A stretch of 64,000 bases of DNA from Lentilitoribacter sp039986595 (GCA_039986595.1 JBDWQJ010000009.1:1-64000), one strand, 5' to 3'. Counted from the first letter of the stretch, positions 51,276-60,514 are shown. The notes: generated from the letters alone by a model not told the origin. Numbers and translations are program-made.

Positions 51276-51698
51276 TTAGCCGCCGCAGCCGCCAATTGTT
51301 ACTTTCACGTTTGCTTTTGCCATTTGGAACGAACCATCTTCCATCTTTGCAATTGCGATAACGTTTTGTGTTTTTGAAAGTCTAATGCGTGTTGAGGCAC
51401 TGCGAGACGCGTTCAACTTACCAAAGTTGAAAGTCGCTACATTTGGAACCGGATTGCCATCTGCCAATACGGTGACTGAAACAGCACCAGGCGCGTTGAC
51501 TTCAATCGGCACGGTATTACCATTTTCGGCGATCTCGGGCGCGGTCAGCTCAAGAGCACCTTCGCTTACTGCTGCACCAGCAGTAAATTCGGCGATTGCC
51601 TCATCAGCTTTACTGGCAAATGCGACCGAGGTACCCAATCCCATAAGTGCAATTGAACTTGCGCCCAATGCCAACAATTTTCTTCGTGAAAGCTCCAT
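51276..51698 (-). CDS. soxY: SoxY, covalent sulfur carrier
   Basis: A 140-residue protein with Tat leader (ELSRRKLLALGASSIALMG). It ends in the carrier arm GGCGG, whose cysteine binds thiosulfate-derived sulfur during the cycle. The start used is the ATG preceded by GGAGAG; a TTG four codons earlier is inside that site. Followed by soxZ at 21 bases. Confidence 0.95.
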   Translation of the reverse strand: MELSRRKLLALGASSIALMGLGTSVAFASKADEAIAEFTAGAAVSEGALELTAPEIAENGNTVPIEVNAPGAVSVTVLADGNPVPNVATFNFGKLNASRSASTRIRLSKTQNVIAIAKMEDGSFQMAKANVKVTIGGCGG

Positions 51699-51717
51699 GC
51701 TTCTCTCCAATAAACGT

Positions 51718-52173
51718 TTATTCTTCTTTCAGTGTCAGCAAATATGCGATGACATCTTCCACTTGCTCAGCGGATAGAATTGATTTTCCTGCAAATTTTT
51801 CCAAAGGTCGTCCATATCCCGCATCAATATAAAATGCTGGCATAATCGTACCCTCAAAGATCATCTTAGAATTTGTAACAATGGCTCTTAGCTCTTGCTC
51901 AGACCAACGGTCAGCAACACCATCCATTGGCGGACCAACTTCACCATGAAACGATTCTTCACTCATTTCAGAGTTGATGTGACAGGCTAAGCAATTGCCT
52001 AGTTTACGATTTGCAAATACTGATCGACCTGTTTTGGCGTCACCAGGCTTACCCGTTAGCGATGCCATGACACCATCATCGCTAAATTTTACGCTTGATG
52101 GTGATGTTGTTTCGGCGATTGCTACAGATGTTAATAATCCGGTCGCAAGTACCACTCCCAATAAGTACTTCAT
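51718..52173 (-). CDS. soxX: SoxX, monohaem cytochrome c subunit
   Basis: A 151-residue cytochrome with signal peptide (cleavage near residue 20), haem motif CLACH at 61-65 and probable Met111 ligand in GTIMPAFY. It pairs with SoxA. The 114-base gap before it, after soxW, holds a 10+10 palindrome that could mark a separate promoter, as in Paracoccus. Confidence 0.93.
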   Translation of the reverse strand: MKYLLGVVLATGLLTSVAIAETTSPSSVKFSDDGVMASLTGKPGDAKTGRSVFANRKLGNCLACHINSEMSEESFHGEVGPPMDGVADRWSEQELRAIVTNSKMIFEGTIMPAFYIDAGYGRPLEKFAGKSILSAEQVEDVIAYLLTLKEE

Positions 52174-52243
52174 GTCTCCTCCTCAGAACATTCCCCAATG
52201 TCCTCATGTGCGTCATCATGGCATAAAATCAAAATAACGCAAC

Positions 52244-52269
52244 AACAAATTCAATTAAATGAATTTGTT
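52244..52269. promoter_or_regulatory. AT-rich palindrome between soxW and soxX
   Basis: Perfect arms AACAAATTCA and TGAATTTGTT with a 6-base centre. The gap is where the Paracoccus SoxR repressor binds a second time. The half-site ATTCA is shared with the other candidate operators, but the centre differs, so assignment is tentative. Confidence 0.4.
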
Positions 52270-52287
52270 CATGTGTTTTTTGCGAAG

Positions 52288-52848
52288 TTAATTTTTCTGC
52301 TCGGCAAATTTTCGAGCATGGTATTTCTGAAAAGGCTCATCATTTAGATAACCTTTCTCAATCACCCAATTAAGCATGTTAAACGTTGTGTAACGCCCGA
52401 AAGCCCCTGGAATAGTGGCAACAGCTGCCTGCACGGCTGTTTTGTCACTTTCAACACTTTCACCGAAGAACAAGATGCTGGGGGTGAATAAAACACCCCA
52501 ATGCTTTGCCATCTCTTTTTCGGTCAAAGTTTCTCCGTCAAAATCTGTAACTTCCACATCTCCAAACATGTTAAGCTGCACAACAAAGAAGTTTTCTTCG
52601 ATAAACTCTTTGATTTCGGGAATCACGAAAACTTCTTCATGCATTTTTTTGCAATAGATGCATCCGCGCTGCTCAATAATCAGCATAAGCCGTTTGCCTT
52701 CAGAATTTGCTTCTTCCAAATCTTCCTGCAAATCCTTGAACGTATCTCGCATCCAAGACGCTTTGTGTAATCCATCATCACCGATCTCGGCTGCATTGAG
52801 CTGAAAACTTGTTAAAATCAGCGTTAAAATAACCAAAAGATATTTCAT
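52288..52848 (-). CDS. soxW: SoxW, periplasmic thioredoxin
   Basis: A 186-residue protein with signal peptide (MKYLLVILTLILTSFQLNAA). The thioredoxin-like active site is RGCIYCKKMHEEVF, and the cis-proline is in FTPSILFF. It receives electrons from the membrane protein SoxV and helps keep the SoxY cysteine reduced. It lies 18 bases after soxV. Confidence 0.9.
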   Translation of the reverse strand: MKYLLVILTLILTSFQLNAAEIGDDGLHKASWMRDTFKDLQEDLEEANSEGKRLMLIIEQRGCIYCKKMHEEVFVIPEIKEFIEENFFVVQLNMFGDVEVTDFDGETLTEKEMAKHWGVLFTPSILFFGESVESDKTAVQAAVATIPGAFGRYTTFNMLNWVIEKGYLNDEPFQKYHARKFAEQKN

Positions 52849-52866
52849 GATAAACCTCCCATATCA

Positions 52867-53622
52867 TCAACCAAGCGCATCGAACCAAGGTATGTTTTCA
52901 AGCATCCATTGTGCGATTATGCTGACTGAATTTGTTGCAATTAATAGGCCGAATAAGATCAGGAAAAGCCCCATCAACTTTTCAATTATTCCCAAGTGCT
53001 TGCGGAACTTTTGTGCCCATTGAAGAAAATTCTTAGTGAAAAATGCTGCGATCACAAAAGGTAGCGTCATGCCTAAACCATAGACAAACAGCAGCATTGC
53101 GCCTTGTTGCGCAGCATCCTGTCCTGCAGCAGTGAATAAGATAGCCGCGAGCACAGGACCCACACATGGCGTCCAACCAAACGCAAATGCTAAGCCGATA
53201 ACGAAGGATCCAGCATAGCTTAAGTTTTTGGGCGCCCCGGTATTTAATTCAGTATCTAAGCGCAGTTGGCGATAGAGCAATCCAATGCGCAAAACGCCTA
53301 AAAAATGCAGACCCATCAGGATGATAATTGCAGCGGCAACCCATCTTAGAACATCGAAGTATTCCCGAACCAGCTGGCCAAATATAGTGGCTGTTGCACC
53401 CAAACCTACAAAGACTACGATGATGCCGGCGGCAAAAAACAACGATGATATAAATGCCTTTTTGCGAATCTGCGGGTCGATTTCATCTTCTGAAGACATC
53501 TCGTTGATGCCCGCGCCAGCAAGGTAACTGAGATAAAATGGCACTATGGGAAGTATACAAGGGGACAAAAATGACAATAAACCTGCAAAAAAGGCCCCAC
53601 CAATGCTAATATCGAACGCCAA
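52867..53622 (-). CDS. soxV: SoxV, CcdA-type thiol-disulfide membrane transporter
   Basis: A 251-residue membrane protein with six segments. The two redox cysteines are in FLSPCILPIVPFY and GWTPCVGPVLAAI. It moves reducing equivalents from cytoplasmic thioredoxin to SoxW. It is the first gene of soxVWXYZA; the AT-rich operator-like sequence begins 19 bases upstream of its start. Confidence 0.92.
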   Translation of the reverse strand: MAFDISIGGAFFAGLLSFLSPCILPIVPFYLSYLAGAGINEMSSEDEIDPQIRKKAFISSLFFAAGIIVVFVGLGATATIFGQLVREYFDVLRWVAAAIIILMGLHFLGVLRIGLLYRQLRLDTELNTGAPKNLSYAGSFVIGLAFAFGWTPCVGPVLAAILFTAAGQDAAQQGAMLLFVYGLGMTLPFVIAAFFTKNFLQWAQKFRKHLGIIEKLMGLFLILFGLLIATNSVSIIAQWMLENIPWFDALG

Positions 53623-53640
53623 TTGCCCTACTTCCCCTTG

Positions 53641-53663
53641 ATATATTCAAATATTAGATTATG
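53641..53663. promoter_or_regulatory. Candidate SoxR operator between soxV and soxS
   Basis: ATATATTCAAATATT followed by AGATTATG lies in the divergent gap. It is nearly the same as the inverted copy before soxB and related to the dyad before soxG. SoxR is encoded by the second gene on the plus-strand side, so this would also be its autoregulatory site. Confidence 0.65.
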
Positions 53664-53705
53664 TTTAGATAACCAAATAAGTCAACAGGAGCTTATCGAG
53701 CCGCA

Positions 53706-54074
53706 GTGCCCTTTCTCACCCGGATCATTGTAATAGTCATGTTTCTTGTGCCCACATGGGCATCGGCTGAAACTTATATGCTGATGGCTGAGGAAGATGG
53801 CTGCTATTGGTGCCAAAAATGGGATGATGAGATTGCGCATATTTATCCCAAAACCACCGAGGGAAAGACTGCTCCTTTAAAGCGATATGACTTGCATGAC
53901 GAAACGCCAGAAGTTGAGTTTAAGCAGCGTGTGCATTATACGCCAACATTCATTCTTGTTCACAATGGGCGCGAACTTGGGCGAATAGAAGGTTACCCTG
54001 GTGAAGACCATTTTTGGGCACTGCTTACAATGTTGTTTGAAAACGCAAAAATCCCGTTGGACGTAAAAGGCTAG
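53706..54074 (+). CDS. soxS: SoxS-like periplasmic thioredoxin
   Basis: A 122-residue protein with signal peptide (TRIIVIVMFLVPTWASA) and CYWCQKW active site. The cis-proline is in HYTPTFILVHNG. SoxS proteins in Paracoccus are small periplasmic thioredoxins that influence Sox activity. The GTG start is accepted because it provides the full signal peptide, although no strong binding site precedes it. Divergent from soxV and followed by soxR. Confidence 0.85.
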   Translation: MPFLTRIIVIVMFLVPTWASAETYMLMAEEDGCYWCQKWDDEIAHIYPKTTEGKTAPLKRYDLHDETPEVEFKQRVHYTPTFILVHNGRELGRIEGYPGEDHFWALLTMLFENAKIPLDVKG

Positions 54075-54091
54075 AAGGTTATAATACTCAG

Positions 54092-54472
54092 ATGATGGAA
54101 AATACTGATACTAATCTTGGCTCAGGGAGCGAGAGCATCTCTCGCCTACCTGTATTTGATGAAAACACATGTCCTGAAGACATGGAAAAGATGATGAAAA
54201 ATGCGGAAGCTGCGTCAACTTTTCTAAAGGCTATCAGCCATGAGGGTCGCCTCATGATTTTATGCCATTTGGTATCAGGAGAAAAATCCGTAACGGATTT
54301 AGAGGATTTGTTATCTTCGAGGCAATCAGCCGTTTCTCAGCAACTTGCACGTCTTCGTCTTGAAGGATTAATCAAACCTCGCAGAGAGGGTAAGGCCATC
54401 TACTACAGCTTGACAGATGACCGCCCCAAGCAGATCATGGAAGTCGTATACGATCTTTTTTGTAGGAGTTAG
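54092..54472 (+). CDS. soxR: SoxR, ArsR-family sulfur-responsive repressor (BigR/SqrR-like)
   Basis: A 126-residue winged-helix repressor. Cysteines are at 27, 58 (LMILCHL) and 124 (DLFCRS). The spacing of 66 between the last two equals that of the sensing pair of SqrR (41 and 107), which forms polysulfide bridges. The DNA-reading helix is around SSRQSAVSQQLARLR. It should leave its operators when reactive sulfur rises. Candidate sites are before soxV/soxS, soxB and soxG. Confidence 0.92.
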   Translation: MMENTDTNLGSGSESISRLPVFDENTCPEDMEKMMKNAEAASTFLKAISHEGRLMILCHLVSGEKSVTDLEDLLSSRQSAVSQQLARLRLEGLIKPRREGKAIYYSLTDDRPKQIMEVVYDLFCRS

Positions 54473-54515
54473 TACGGCTGCACATAAATGATCTGGTATT
54501 TGGGAGGATGCCGGT

Positions 54516-55571
54516 TTGTTGGATACACTCGGAGAAGCAAACACTGTTGCTTTAGTCGGCCTTTTAGGCGGGATTTTTCTTGGACTAGCCGCCCGCATTG
54601 GACGGTTTTGCACGCTCGGCGCCATAGAAGATATCATCTATTCATCTGATAATCGTCGCATGCGCATGTGGGGCATTGCTATTGGTGTTGCAATCATCGG
54701 CACTCATTTTGCCGTTGATTTTGGCGCAATGGATTATCAACAATCAGCTTATCTTGACCGCGTTTGGAACCCTGCAGCAACTGTTATTGGTGGTTTGATG
54801 TTTGGTTACGGCATGGCATTAAGTGGCAATTGCGGCTACGGGGCGCTCGCCCGGTTAGGCGGTGGAGATCTTCGCTCATTTGTCATTGTTATTGTGATGG
54901 GATTATCCGCATATTTTGTGATGTCAGGCCCACTTGCACAACTACGCGTGGTTTTATTTTCTATTGAAGATAACGCGACATCGCCTCAAGGGTTTGGACA
55001 ATTTTTGCAAGACACATATGCCCTGCGTCCAGCACTTATTGGCCTCTTATTCGGTGGTGCCATTTTGATATTTTCGCTCGCGAGCAAACCAATGTTATCC
55101 TCTAAAAACCATATCTTTTGGGGCGTGATTGTGGGCCTTGCGATCGTATCAGGTTGGGTTGGCACACATTGGGTTTTTGCAACAGGCTTTGATGCAGAAC
55201 CTGTGCAAACGCATTCCTTTGCAGCCCCCATCGGTGACACGATATTTTATACAATGACTGCATCCGGTAACACGCTTTCTTTCAGTGTGGGATCTGTCAT
55301 GGGAGTGTTAATTGGCGCGGCTTTAGGCTCATTTAAAAAGGGTCAATTCCGCTGGGAAGCATGTGAAGATCCGCGAGAATTACGACGCCAAATTTTTGGT
55401 GCAACGCTGATGGGCCCGGGTGCTATTTTAGCTGTTGGATGTAGTATCGGCCAAGGTATTTCAGCATTTTCTGTGCTTGCCTATAGCGCTCCAATTACTT
55501 TCATTGCAATCTTTGTTGGTGCAGCTTTTGGACTAAAACAGCTAGTTTCTGGCTTTGAGCGCGTTGCTTAA
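54516..55571 (+). CDS. YeeE/YedE-family sulfur transporter (SoxT-like)
   Basis: A 351-residue membrane protein with about nine to ten segments. Conserved cysteine motifs of thiosulfate/sulfur-carrying YeeE proteins are visible: GRFCTLGA, SGNCGYGALARLGGGDLR and VGCSIGQGIS. The start is TTG, supported by GGGAGG at 8 bases. Being directly behind soxR, it probably transports or conducts sulfane sulfur to the cytoplasm, where SoxR senses it; SoxT proteins have been described in that role. Confidence 0.85.
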   Translation: MLDTLGEANTVALVGLLGGIFLGLAARIGRFCTLGAIEDIIYSSDNRRMRMWGIAIGVAIIGTHFAVDFGAMDYQQSAYLDRVWNPAATVIGGLMFGYGMALSGNCGYGALARLGGGDLRSFVIVIVMGLSAYFVMSGPLAQLRVVLFSIEDNATSPQGFGQFLQDTYALRPALIGLLFGGAILIFSLASKPMLSSKNHIFWGVIVGLAIVSGWVGTHWVFATGFDAEPVQTHSFAAPIGDTIFYTMTASGNTLSFSVGSVMGVLIGAALGSFKKGQFRWEACEDPRELRRQIFGATLMGPGAILAVGCSIGQGISAFSVLAYSAPITFIAIFVGAAFGLKQLVSGFERVA

Positions 55572-55667
55572 GCCCAATGGTCATCACGTATATGTTTTAG
55601 AGCGGCATTTCATTTTTTAACGAAGCACCGCCCCAAAAGTTCATTTGAAAATCTGATCATAATTTTC

Positions 55668-57287
55668 TTAAGAATTAAGATGCTCAAACAATCGCGCGAC
55701 AGCTTCAGCGCCTGGATCCACATGACCTTCAAGCTGCTGAGCATTGATATAAGCTGCACGTCCAGCTTTGGCTTGCAAGATACTAGCGGTATGATCAGCA
55801 CCTGTTCTTGCAGCTTCTGCTGCTTCTTTAAAGCCGTTTTCTAACGCATCTAACGCGGGTGCTAATGCATCAATCATGGTACGATCACCTATTTGTGCAC
55901 CGCCAATTTCTTGCATGCGCGCAAGACCAGCTTTCAGCGCATCACGCATAGGCAAACCACTTGATGCACCATCACCTGTTGCTGCAAAGAAGATAGCCAG
56001 CAATACGCCAGAGGAACCACCCATTGTTTGGCTAAGTTCCAACCCAATTGCACGATAAAGCTGGGTGTGATCAGCTAATGGCAATCGATCCATTGCATCT
56101 ATTAACGCGCGAGACGCGCCTGCGAGCGTAGAACCTGTGTCCCCGTCACCAGATTTCGCATCAAGCGCATTTAAATCATCTTCCGCTGCAATGAGCACCT
56201 CACAACAGCTGCGCAAGAACTCTTCGGTTTGTTTGTGAGATGATGGAATTGGTTTGATCGCTGTTAGCCCATCATTGAGTGGTTTAATCTCAATCGGACG
56301 AATTTCAGACACTCCCGGCCATGCAGCTAAAGGTGTCATTGTTTTTAATAGTTCCAGTTCTTCCGCATTCGCAGGGAAAATTGAAACCGAAAATCCACGC
56401 ATATCCAAAGATGTCATCATGGAAGCTGGGCCAACAATATGCGAAATTTTATCACCAAGCGTTGAATTGATGAACTCGTTTAAGATAATAGACATTTCCA
56501 ATACAGAAGCACCACCGAGATTGTTTAACAATGCAACATGTGGCCCCTTTGCCATCGCGGCTTCAAGTTTACTTGCAAGAGCTGCAAAACCATCTTTTGC
56601 ATTGTTAAATTGGATTTGCTCCACTCCTGCTTCACCATGAATACCCAGCCCCAATTCAGCCATGCCGTCGGGGATACGATCTTCTTTTGGCGACCCAGGA
56701 ACGGTACATGTATCAAGCGACATACCGATACTTTGCACACCCTTAATTACTTTCTTTGCAGCTTTTGAAACAATATCTAAATCTGCACCCTTTTGTGCCA
56801 ACGCACCAACTATTTTATGAACAAACAAAGTTCCAGCAACGCCGCGCGCTTGAGGCAAATCAGGTAGAGCGACATCATCATCAACAACAACCATTTGCAC
56901 ATTTAGCCCAAATGCGCGGGCACGCTCAGCTGCGAGACCGAAGTTTAGTCGATCACCTGTGTAGTTTTTCACAATCAACAGACAACCAGATGGCCCTGTA
57001 ACAGCCAAAATCCCTGCAAGAACGGCATCCACACTTGGAGAAGCAAACACATCACCACACACTGCAGCTGTTAACATGCCCTCACCCACGAACCCTGCAT
57101 GCGCAGGTTCATGCCCCGAGCCACCGCCGGAGACGAGTGCGACTTTTGATTTATCCCAATCGTTGCGAACAACAACACGAATATGCGGATATCCATCAAG
57201 TCGCGCTAGTTTTCCGCCAGACGCTGCAACAATGCCATCGATCGCATCTGTTACAATGTCTTCCTTTTTGTTTATAAATTGCGTCAT
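55668..57287 (-). CDS. Dihydroxyacetone kinase, fused DhaK-DhaL (ATP-dependent)
   Basis: A 539-residue single-chain kinase. The DhaK half (about 1-330) has GGGSGHEPAHAGFVG and His217 in GLGIHGEAG, which binds dihydroxyacetone covalently. The DhaL half (about 355-535) has the Mg-ATP motif DAKSGDGDTGSTLAGA. No DhaM or PTS component is nearby, fitting the ATP-dependent Citrobacter-type enzyme. It is the last gene of an ABC-importer operon, 11 bases after an ATPase gene, so the imported compound is probably dihydroxyacetone or is converted to a ketotriose. Confidence 0.93.
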   Translation of the reverse strand: MTQFINKKEDIVTDAIDGIVAASGGKLARLDGYPHIRVVVRNDWDKSKVALVSGGGSGHEPAHAGFVGEGMLTAAVCGDVFASPSVDAVLAGILAVTGPSGCLLIVKNYTGDRLNFGLAAERARAFGLNVQMVVVDDDVALPDLPQARGVAGTLFVHKIVGALAQKGADLDIVSKAAKKVIKGVQSIGMSLDTCTVPGSPKEDRIPDGMAELGLGIHGEAGVEQIQFNNAKDGFAALASKLEAAMAKGPHVALLNNLGGASVLEMSIILNEFINSTLGDKISHIVGPASMMTSLDMRGFSVSIFPANAEELELLKTMTPLAAWPGVSEIRPIEIKPLNDGLTAIKPIPSSHKQTEEFLRSCCEVLIAAEDDLNALDAKSGDGDTGSTLAGASRALIDAMDRLPLADHTQLYRAIGLELSQTMGGSSGVLLAIFFAATGDGASSGLPMRDALKAGLARMQEIGGAQIGDRTMIDALAPALDALENGFKEAAEAARTGADHTASILQAKAGRAAYINAQQLEGHVDPGAEAVARLFEHLNS

Positions 57288-57298
57288 AGCTTCCTCCC

Positions 57299-58297
57299 TT
57301 ACACGATACGTGCACCGTCTTCATCGAAATAAAATGGTTGTTTTGGTTGAATTTGAATGACCTCTCCATTTTGCAACGGAGTATGTGCATCGGTTACGGT
57401 GATGAGATCATGTTCTTTAAATTTCAGATGCAATCGCGTTTGATCACCCAAATGTTCAACGCGCGTTACAAACGCATCTTCCCCGGCACCTTGATTAATC
57501 TGTTCAGGCCGCAAACCAATAGTTTTTGCAGCGTGTGGGCAATCCCCATCAAACAGATCAGCTGGCAATATGTTTATGCGCGGCTGCCCCAATCGGCTGG
57601 CTGAATAAATACTGACCGGGTTTTCGTATACTTCACGTGGTGAACCAAATTGCACAAGTTTGCCTTTATCTAAAACACCAATATGAGTTGCCATGGTCAT
57701 GGCTTCGATCTGATCATGGGTTACATATAAAAGCGTTTGCCCTGAACTTGCTTGAATGCGTTTAAGCTCAATACGCAGATCCGCGCGCAATTTTGCGTCA
57801 AGTGAACTTAAAGGCTCATCCATCAGATAGATATTTGGCGAACGCACGAGCGCACGACCAATAGATACGCGCTGCATTTCACCACCGGATAATGCGGTCG
57901 CCTTGTTATCAAGCTTATGGGCGATCTGAAGAACTTCCGATACCGCTTTGACTTTCTCATCGATTTCACTTTGCGGCGTTTGCAGCAATGGCGATTTGAG
58001 CGGAAATTCCAAATTCTGTCGCACTGTTAGGTGCGGATAAAGCGAATATTGCTGGAATACCATCGCAACATTTCGTTGCGCTGGTGTTTGACCAACAATT
58101 GATCTCCCATCAATGAGCACATCACCACTATCTGGATCATCTAAGCCAGAAATCATCCGCAATGTGGTTGTTTTTCCTGCGCCTGTAGGACCCAAAAGCA
58201 CTACAAATGATCCATCTGCAATGGTCAGTGACACATCATCAAGAGCCAGTTCATCGCCAAATTTTTTCGTCACATTTTCAAGAATAACTTCAGCCAT
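57299..58297 (-). CDS. ABC transporter ATP-binding protein, second of a pair
   Basis: A 332-residue ATPase with Walker A GPTGAGKTT, signature LSGGEMQRVSIGR, Walker B IYLMDEPLSSLD and a short C-terminal TOBE region. The open frame extends 19 codons upstream, but this ATG gives the normal N terminus and overlaps the preceding ATPase gene by 8 bases. Two unlike ATPases in one operon suggest a heterodimer, as in the glycerol importer GlpST of rhizobia. Confidence 0.88.
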   Translation of the reverse strand: MAEVILENVTKKFGDELALDDVSLTIADGSFVVLLGPTGAGKTTTLRMISGLDDPDSGDVLIDGRSIVGQTPAQRNVAMVFQQYSLYPHLTVRQNLEFPLKSPLLQTPQSEIDEKVKAVSEVLQIAHKLDNKATALSGGEMQRVSIGRALVRSPNIYLMDEPLSSLDAKLRADLRIELKRIQASSGQTLLYVTHDQIEAMTMATHIGVLDKGKLVQFGSPREVYENPVSIYSASRLGQPRINILPADLFDGDCPHAAKTIGLRPEQINQGAGEDAFVTRVEHLGDQTRLHLKFKEHDLITVTDAHTPLQNGEVIQIQPKQPFYFDEDGARIV

Positions 58298-59387
58298 GAT
58301 TGAAAGCCTCCTCATTTGCTTCTGAAACCAAAGCGCGGCCATTTTTGTTATCAAACAACGTCAAAGTACGTGCATCAAAACTCAATCCGATCATTTCGCC
58401 ATTATTGACCTGTTGATCTGAAGCAATTCGAGATTTGATGATGCCATTAGGTGTTTGCAGTGTGATGATTTGTGTTGTTCCAAGATATTCAACAGCGGTC
58501 ACCTCGCCTTTGTAATTTGAACTATCATCAAACTTTATATGCTCGGGGCGAACGCCAAGAGACAAATCGCCGACCACACCGTCTCTCGAGGTTGGTATAT
58601 CGATGATGTGTCCATCTATTTTGACTTTGCTGGCATTCGGTTCAACATTGCCGTTGAAATCTAGAAAATTCATCGATGGCGATCCAATGAACTGCGCTAC
58701 AAATTTAGTTGCCGGCCAATCATAGATCTCCTGCGGTTTGCCAAATTGCTCAACCACCCCATGGTTCATGACAACAATCTTGTCACCCATTTGCATCGCT
58801 TCTAATTGATCGTGGGTCACATAAACCGTCGTCGCACCCATGCGATCATGAAGTGCACGCAATTCTTCGGCCATATGCTCTCGGAATTCTGCATCTAACG
58901 CACCCAATGGTTCATCCATAAAGAAGGCTTTAGGTTCGCGCACGATTGCACGACCCAAGGCAACGCGCTGACGGTCACCACCGGATAACCCGCCAACGGG
59001 TTTATTGAGCATATCCTCAATGCCTAAGATCTTAGCAACTTCAAGCACACGCTTTTGCGCATCAAACCGCGACATGCCTTGGCTTATCAAAGGATAAGAC
59101 ATGTTTTTACCGACATTCATATGCGGATAAAGCGCAAACATTTGAAACACGAAGGCGATATCGCGCTCTGATGCGCGCTTCATGCCAACTTCTTCACCAT
59201 CGATATAAATCTCACCGCTGGTTGGAAGTTCTAGCCCTGCCATCATGCGCAAAGTTGTCGTTTTTCCGCAACCTGATGGACCCAGAAGCATAAAGAATTC
59301 ACCGTCTTCAATGGTAAAGCTTGATGACTGTACCGCTGTGAATGAGCCAAATTCTTTACGCACATTTTCTATTCTTATTTGTGCCAT
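58290..59387 (-). CDS. ABC transporter ATP-binding protein, first of a pair
   Basis: A 365-residue ATPase with Walker A GPSGCGKTT, signature LSGGDRQRVALGR, Walker B AFFMDEPLGALD and a carbohydrate-type C-terminal domain (SLGVRPEHIKF). It starts 3 bases after the 62-aa membrane protein gene and overlaps the second ATPase, so both subunits are made together. Confidence 0.88.
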   Translation of the reverse strand: MAQIRIENVRKEFGSFTAVQSSSFTIEDGEFFMLLGPSGCGKTTTLRMMAGLELPTSGEIYIDGEEVGMKRASERDIAFVFQMFALYPHMNVGKNMSYPLISQGMSRFDAQKRVLEVAKILGIEDMLNKPVGGLSGGDRQRVALGRAIVREPKAFFMDEPLGALDAEFREHMAEELRALHDRMGATTVYVTHDQLEAMQMGDKIVVMNHGVVEQFGKPQEIYDWPATKFVAQFIGSPSMNFLDFNGNVEPNASKVKIDGHIIDIPTSRDGVVGDLSLGVRPEHIKFDDSSNYKGEVTAVEYLGTTQIITLQTPNGIIKSRIASDQQVNNGEMIGLSFDARTLTLFDNKNGRALVSEANEEAFNHG

Positions 59388-59390
59388 GGG

Positions 59391-59579
59391 TTACTCCGGA
59401 AAATGACTGACAATGATAAACATCACTGTGCCGACTAGTGTTACAAGAAAGGAGTAAGAGAACAGGGTAAGTGCAAAAGGCTGCATAAGCATAAACACTC
59501 CCAGTGCAATCAGTATTGATGCGACCATTTCCCAAGCCCCACGCCGTAAGCGCAGTAAATCGTTGAAAAAATTACTCAT
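59391..59579 (-). CDS. Small two-segment membrane protein of the ABC operon
   Basis: A 62-residue protein with two hydrophobic segments (about 18-36 and 40-58) and a basic N terminus (RLRRG). I recognise no named family. It overlaps the upstream permease stop by four bases (ATGA) and precedes the ATPase by 3 bases. That argues that it is a real, co-translated gene. A small protein of unknown function is likewise present in the rhizobial glycerol ABC operon (GlpU), which may be a counterpart. Confidence 0.78.
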   Translation of the reverse strand: MSNFFNDLLRLRRGAWEMVASILIALGVFMLMQPFALTLFSYSFLVTLVGTVMFIIVSHFPE

Positions 59580-60514
59580 TTGCGAACTGCTCCAAATGTG
59601 ATGCCACGTAGTAAGTGTTTACGAAGCAGAATTGTGAAGACCATAACTGGTACTAAGAATATGGTTGCGCCTGCTGCTACTGCGGGCCAATCTTGCCCAC
59701 CAACCCCAATGATTGTTGGGATAAACGGAGGCGCGGTTTGTGCGGTTCCTGATGTGAGCAACACAGCGAATGCATATTCATTCCAGGCGAAGATCAAACA
59801 GAAGATTGCGGTAGAAGCGATACCCGTAGCTGCTTGCGGCAAGACCACTTTGTAAAAGGCTTGAAAGCGGGTGTAGCCATCAATTAATGCTGCTTCTTCA
59901 TATTCAATCGGGATCTCATCAATAAAACCATTAATCAGCCAGACCGAGAGCGACAGGTTCACCGCAGTATAGAGCAAAATCATCCCCGCATGTGTGTCAC
60001 TTAACCCCAAATTTCTGAACATTAGGAAGATCGGGATTGCGACTGCAATCGGCGGCATCATACGTGTTGAGAGTATGAAAAACAGCAGATCATCTTTAAG
60101 CGGCACTCTAAACCGCGAGAACGCATAGGCGGCAGCGGTTCCAAGCACAATGGCAAAGAATGTTGAGCCGAAACCGATGATGATCGAATTGAAGAAACGC
60201 TCTGAATATCGAGACGTGCCAACTATTGTGTTGCCGCGTTCGCGCACCAATTGCTCATACCAAGGAAGATTATCAACTGCCTCTAACTTAGCTTCATTGC
60301 TCAAACGCGTTTGCGTTGTAAATAAATTCACATAACCTTCAACCGTTGGCTCAAACGCTATCTTTGGGGGATAAGCGATGGAATCTGGGCCTGATTTAAA
60401 GCCTGTTGCAACAATCCATAGCAATGGCAACAGAGTTATTAATGCGTAGCCAACCACCAAAATTCCGGCGAACCACTTTTGTCCATGAGACGGTTCTGTA
60501 ACTGAAAAACTCAT
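59576..60514 (-). CDS. Carbohydrate ABC permease (MalG type)
   Basis: A 312-residue permease with six membrane segments and the ATPase-contact loop YEEAALIDGYTRFQAFYKVVLPQAATG. A ~70-residue periplasmic loop follows the first segment. The start is set at the ATG overlapping the preceding permease stop (ATGA); the frame is open 34 codons further upstream. It pairs with the MalF-type permease. Confidence 0.88.
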   Translation of the reverse strand: MSFSVTEPSHGQKWFAGILVVGYALITLLPLLWIVATGFKSGPDSIAYPPKIAFEPTVEGYVNLFTTQTRLSNEAKLEAVDNLPWYEQLVRERGNTIVGTSRYSERFFNSIIIGFGSTFFAIVLGTAAAYAFSRFRVPLKDDLLFFILSTRMMPPIAVAIPIFLMFRNLGLSDTHAGMILLYTAVNLSLSVWLINGFIDEIPIEYEEAALIDGYTRFQAFYKVVLPQAATGIASTAIFCLIFAWNEYAFAVLLTSGTAQTAPPFIPTIIGVGGQDWPAVAAGATIFLVPVMVFTILLRKHLLRGITFGAVRK

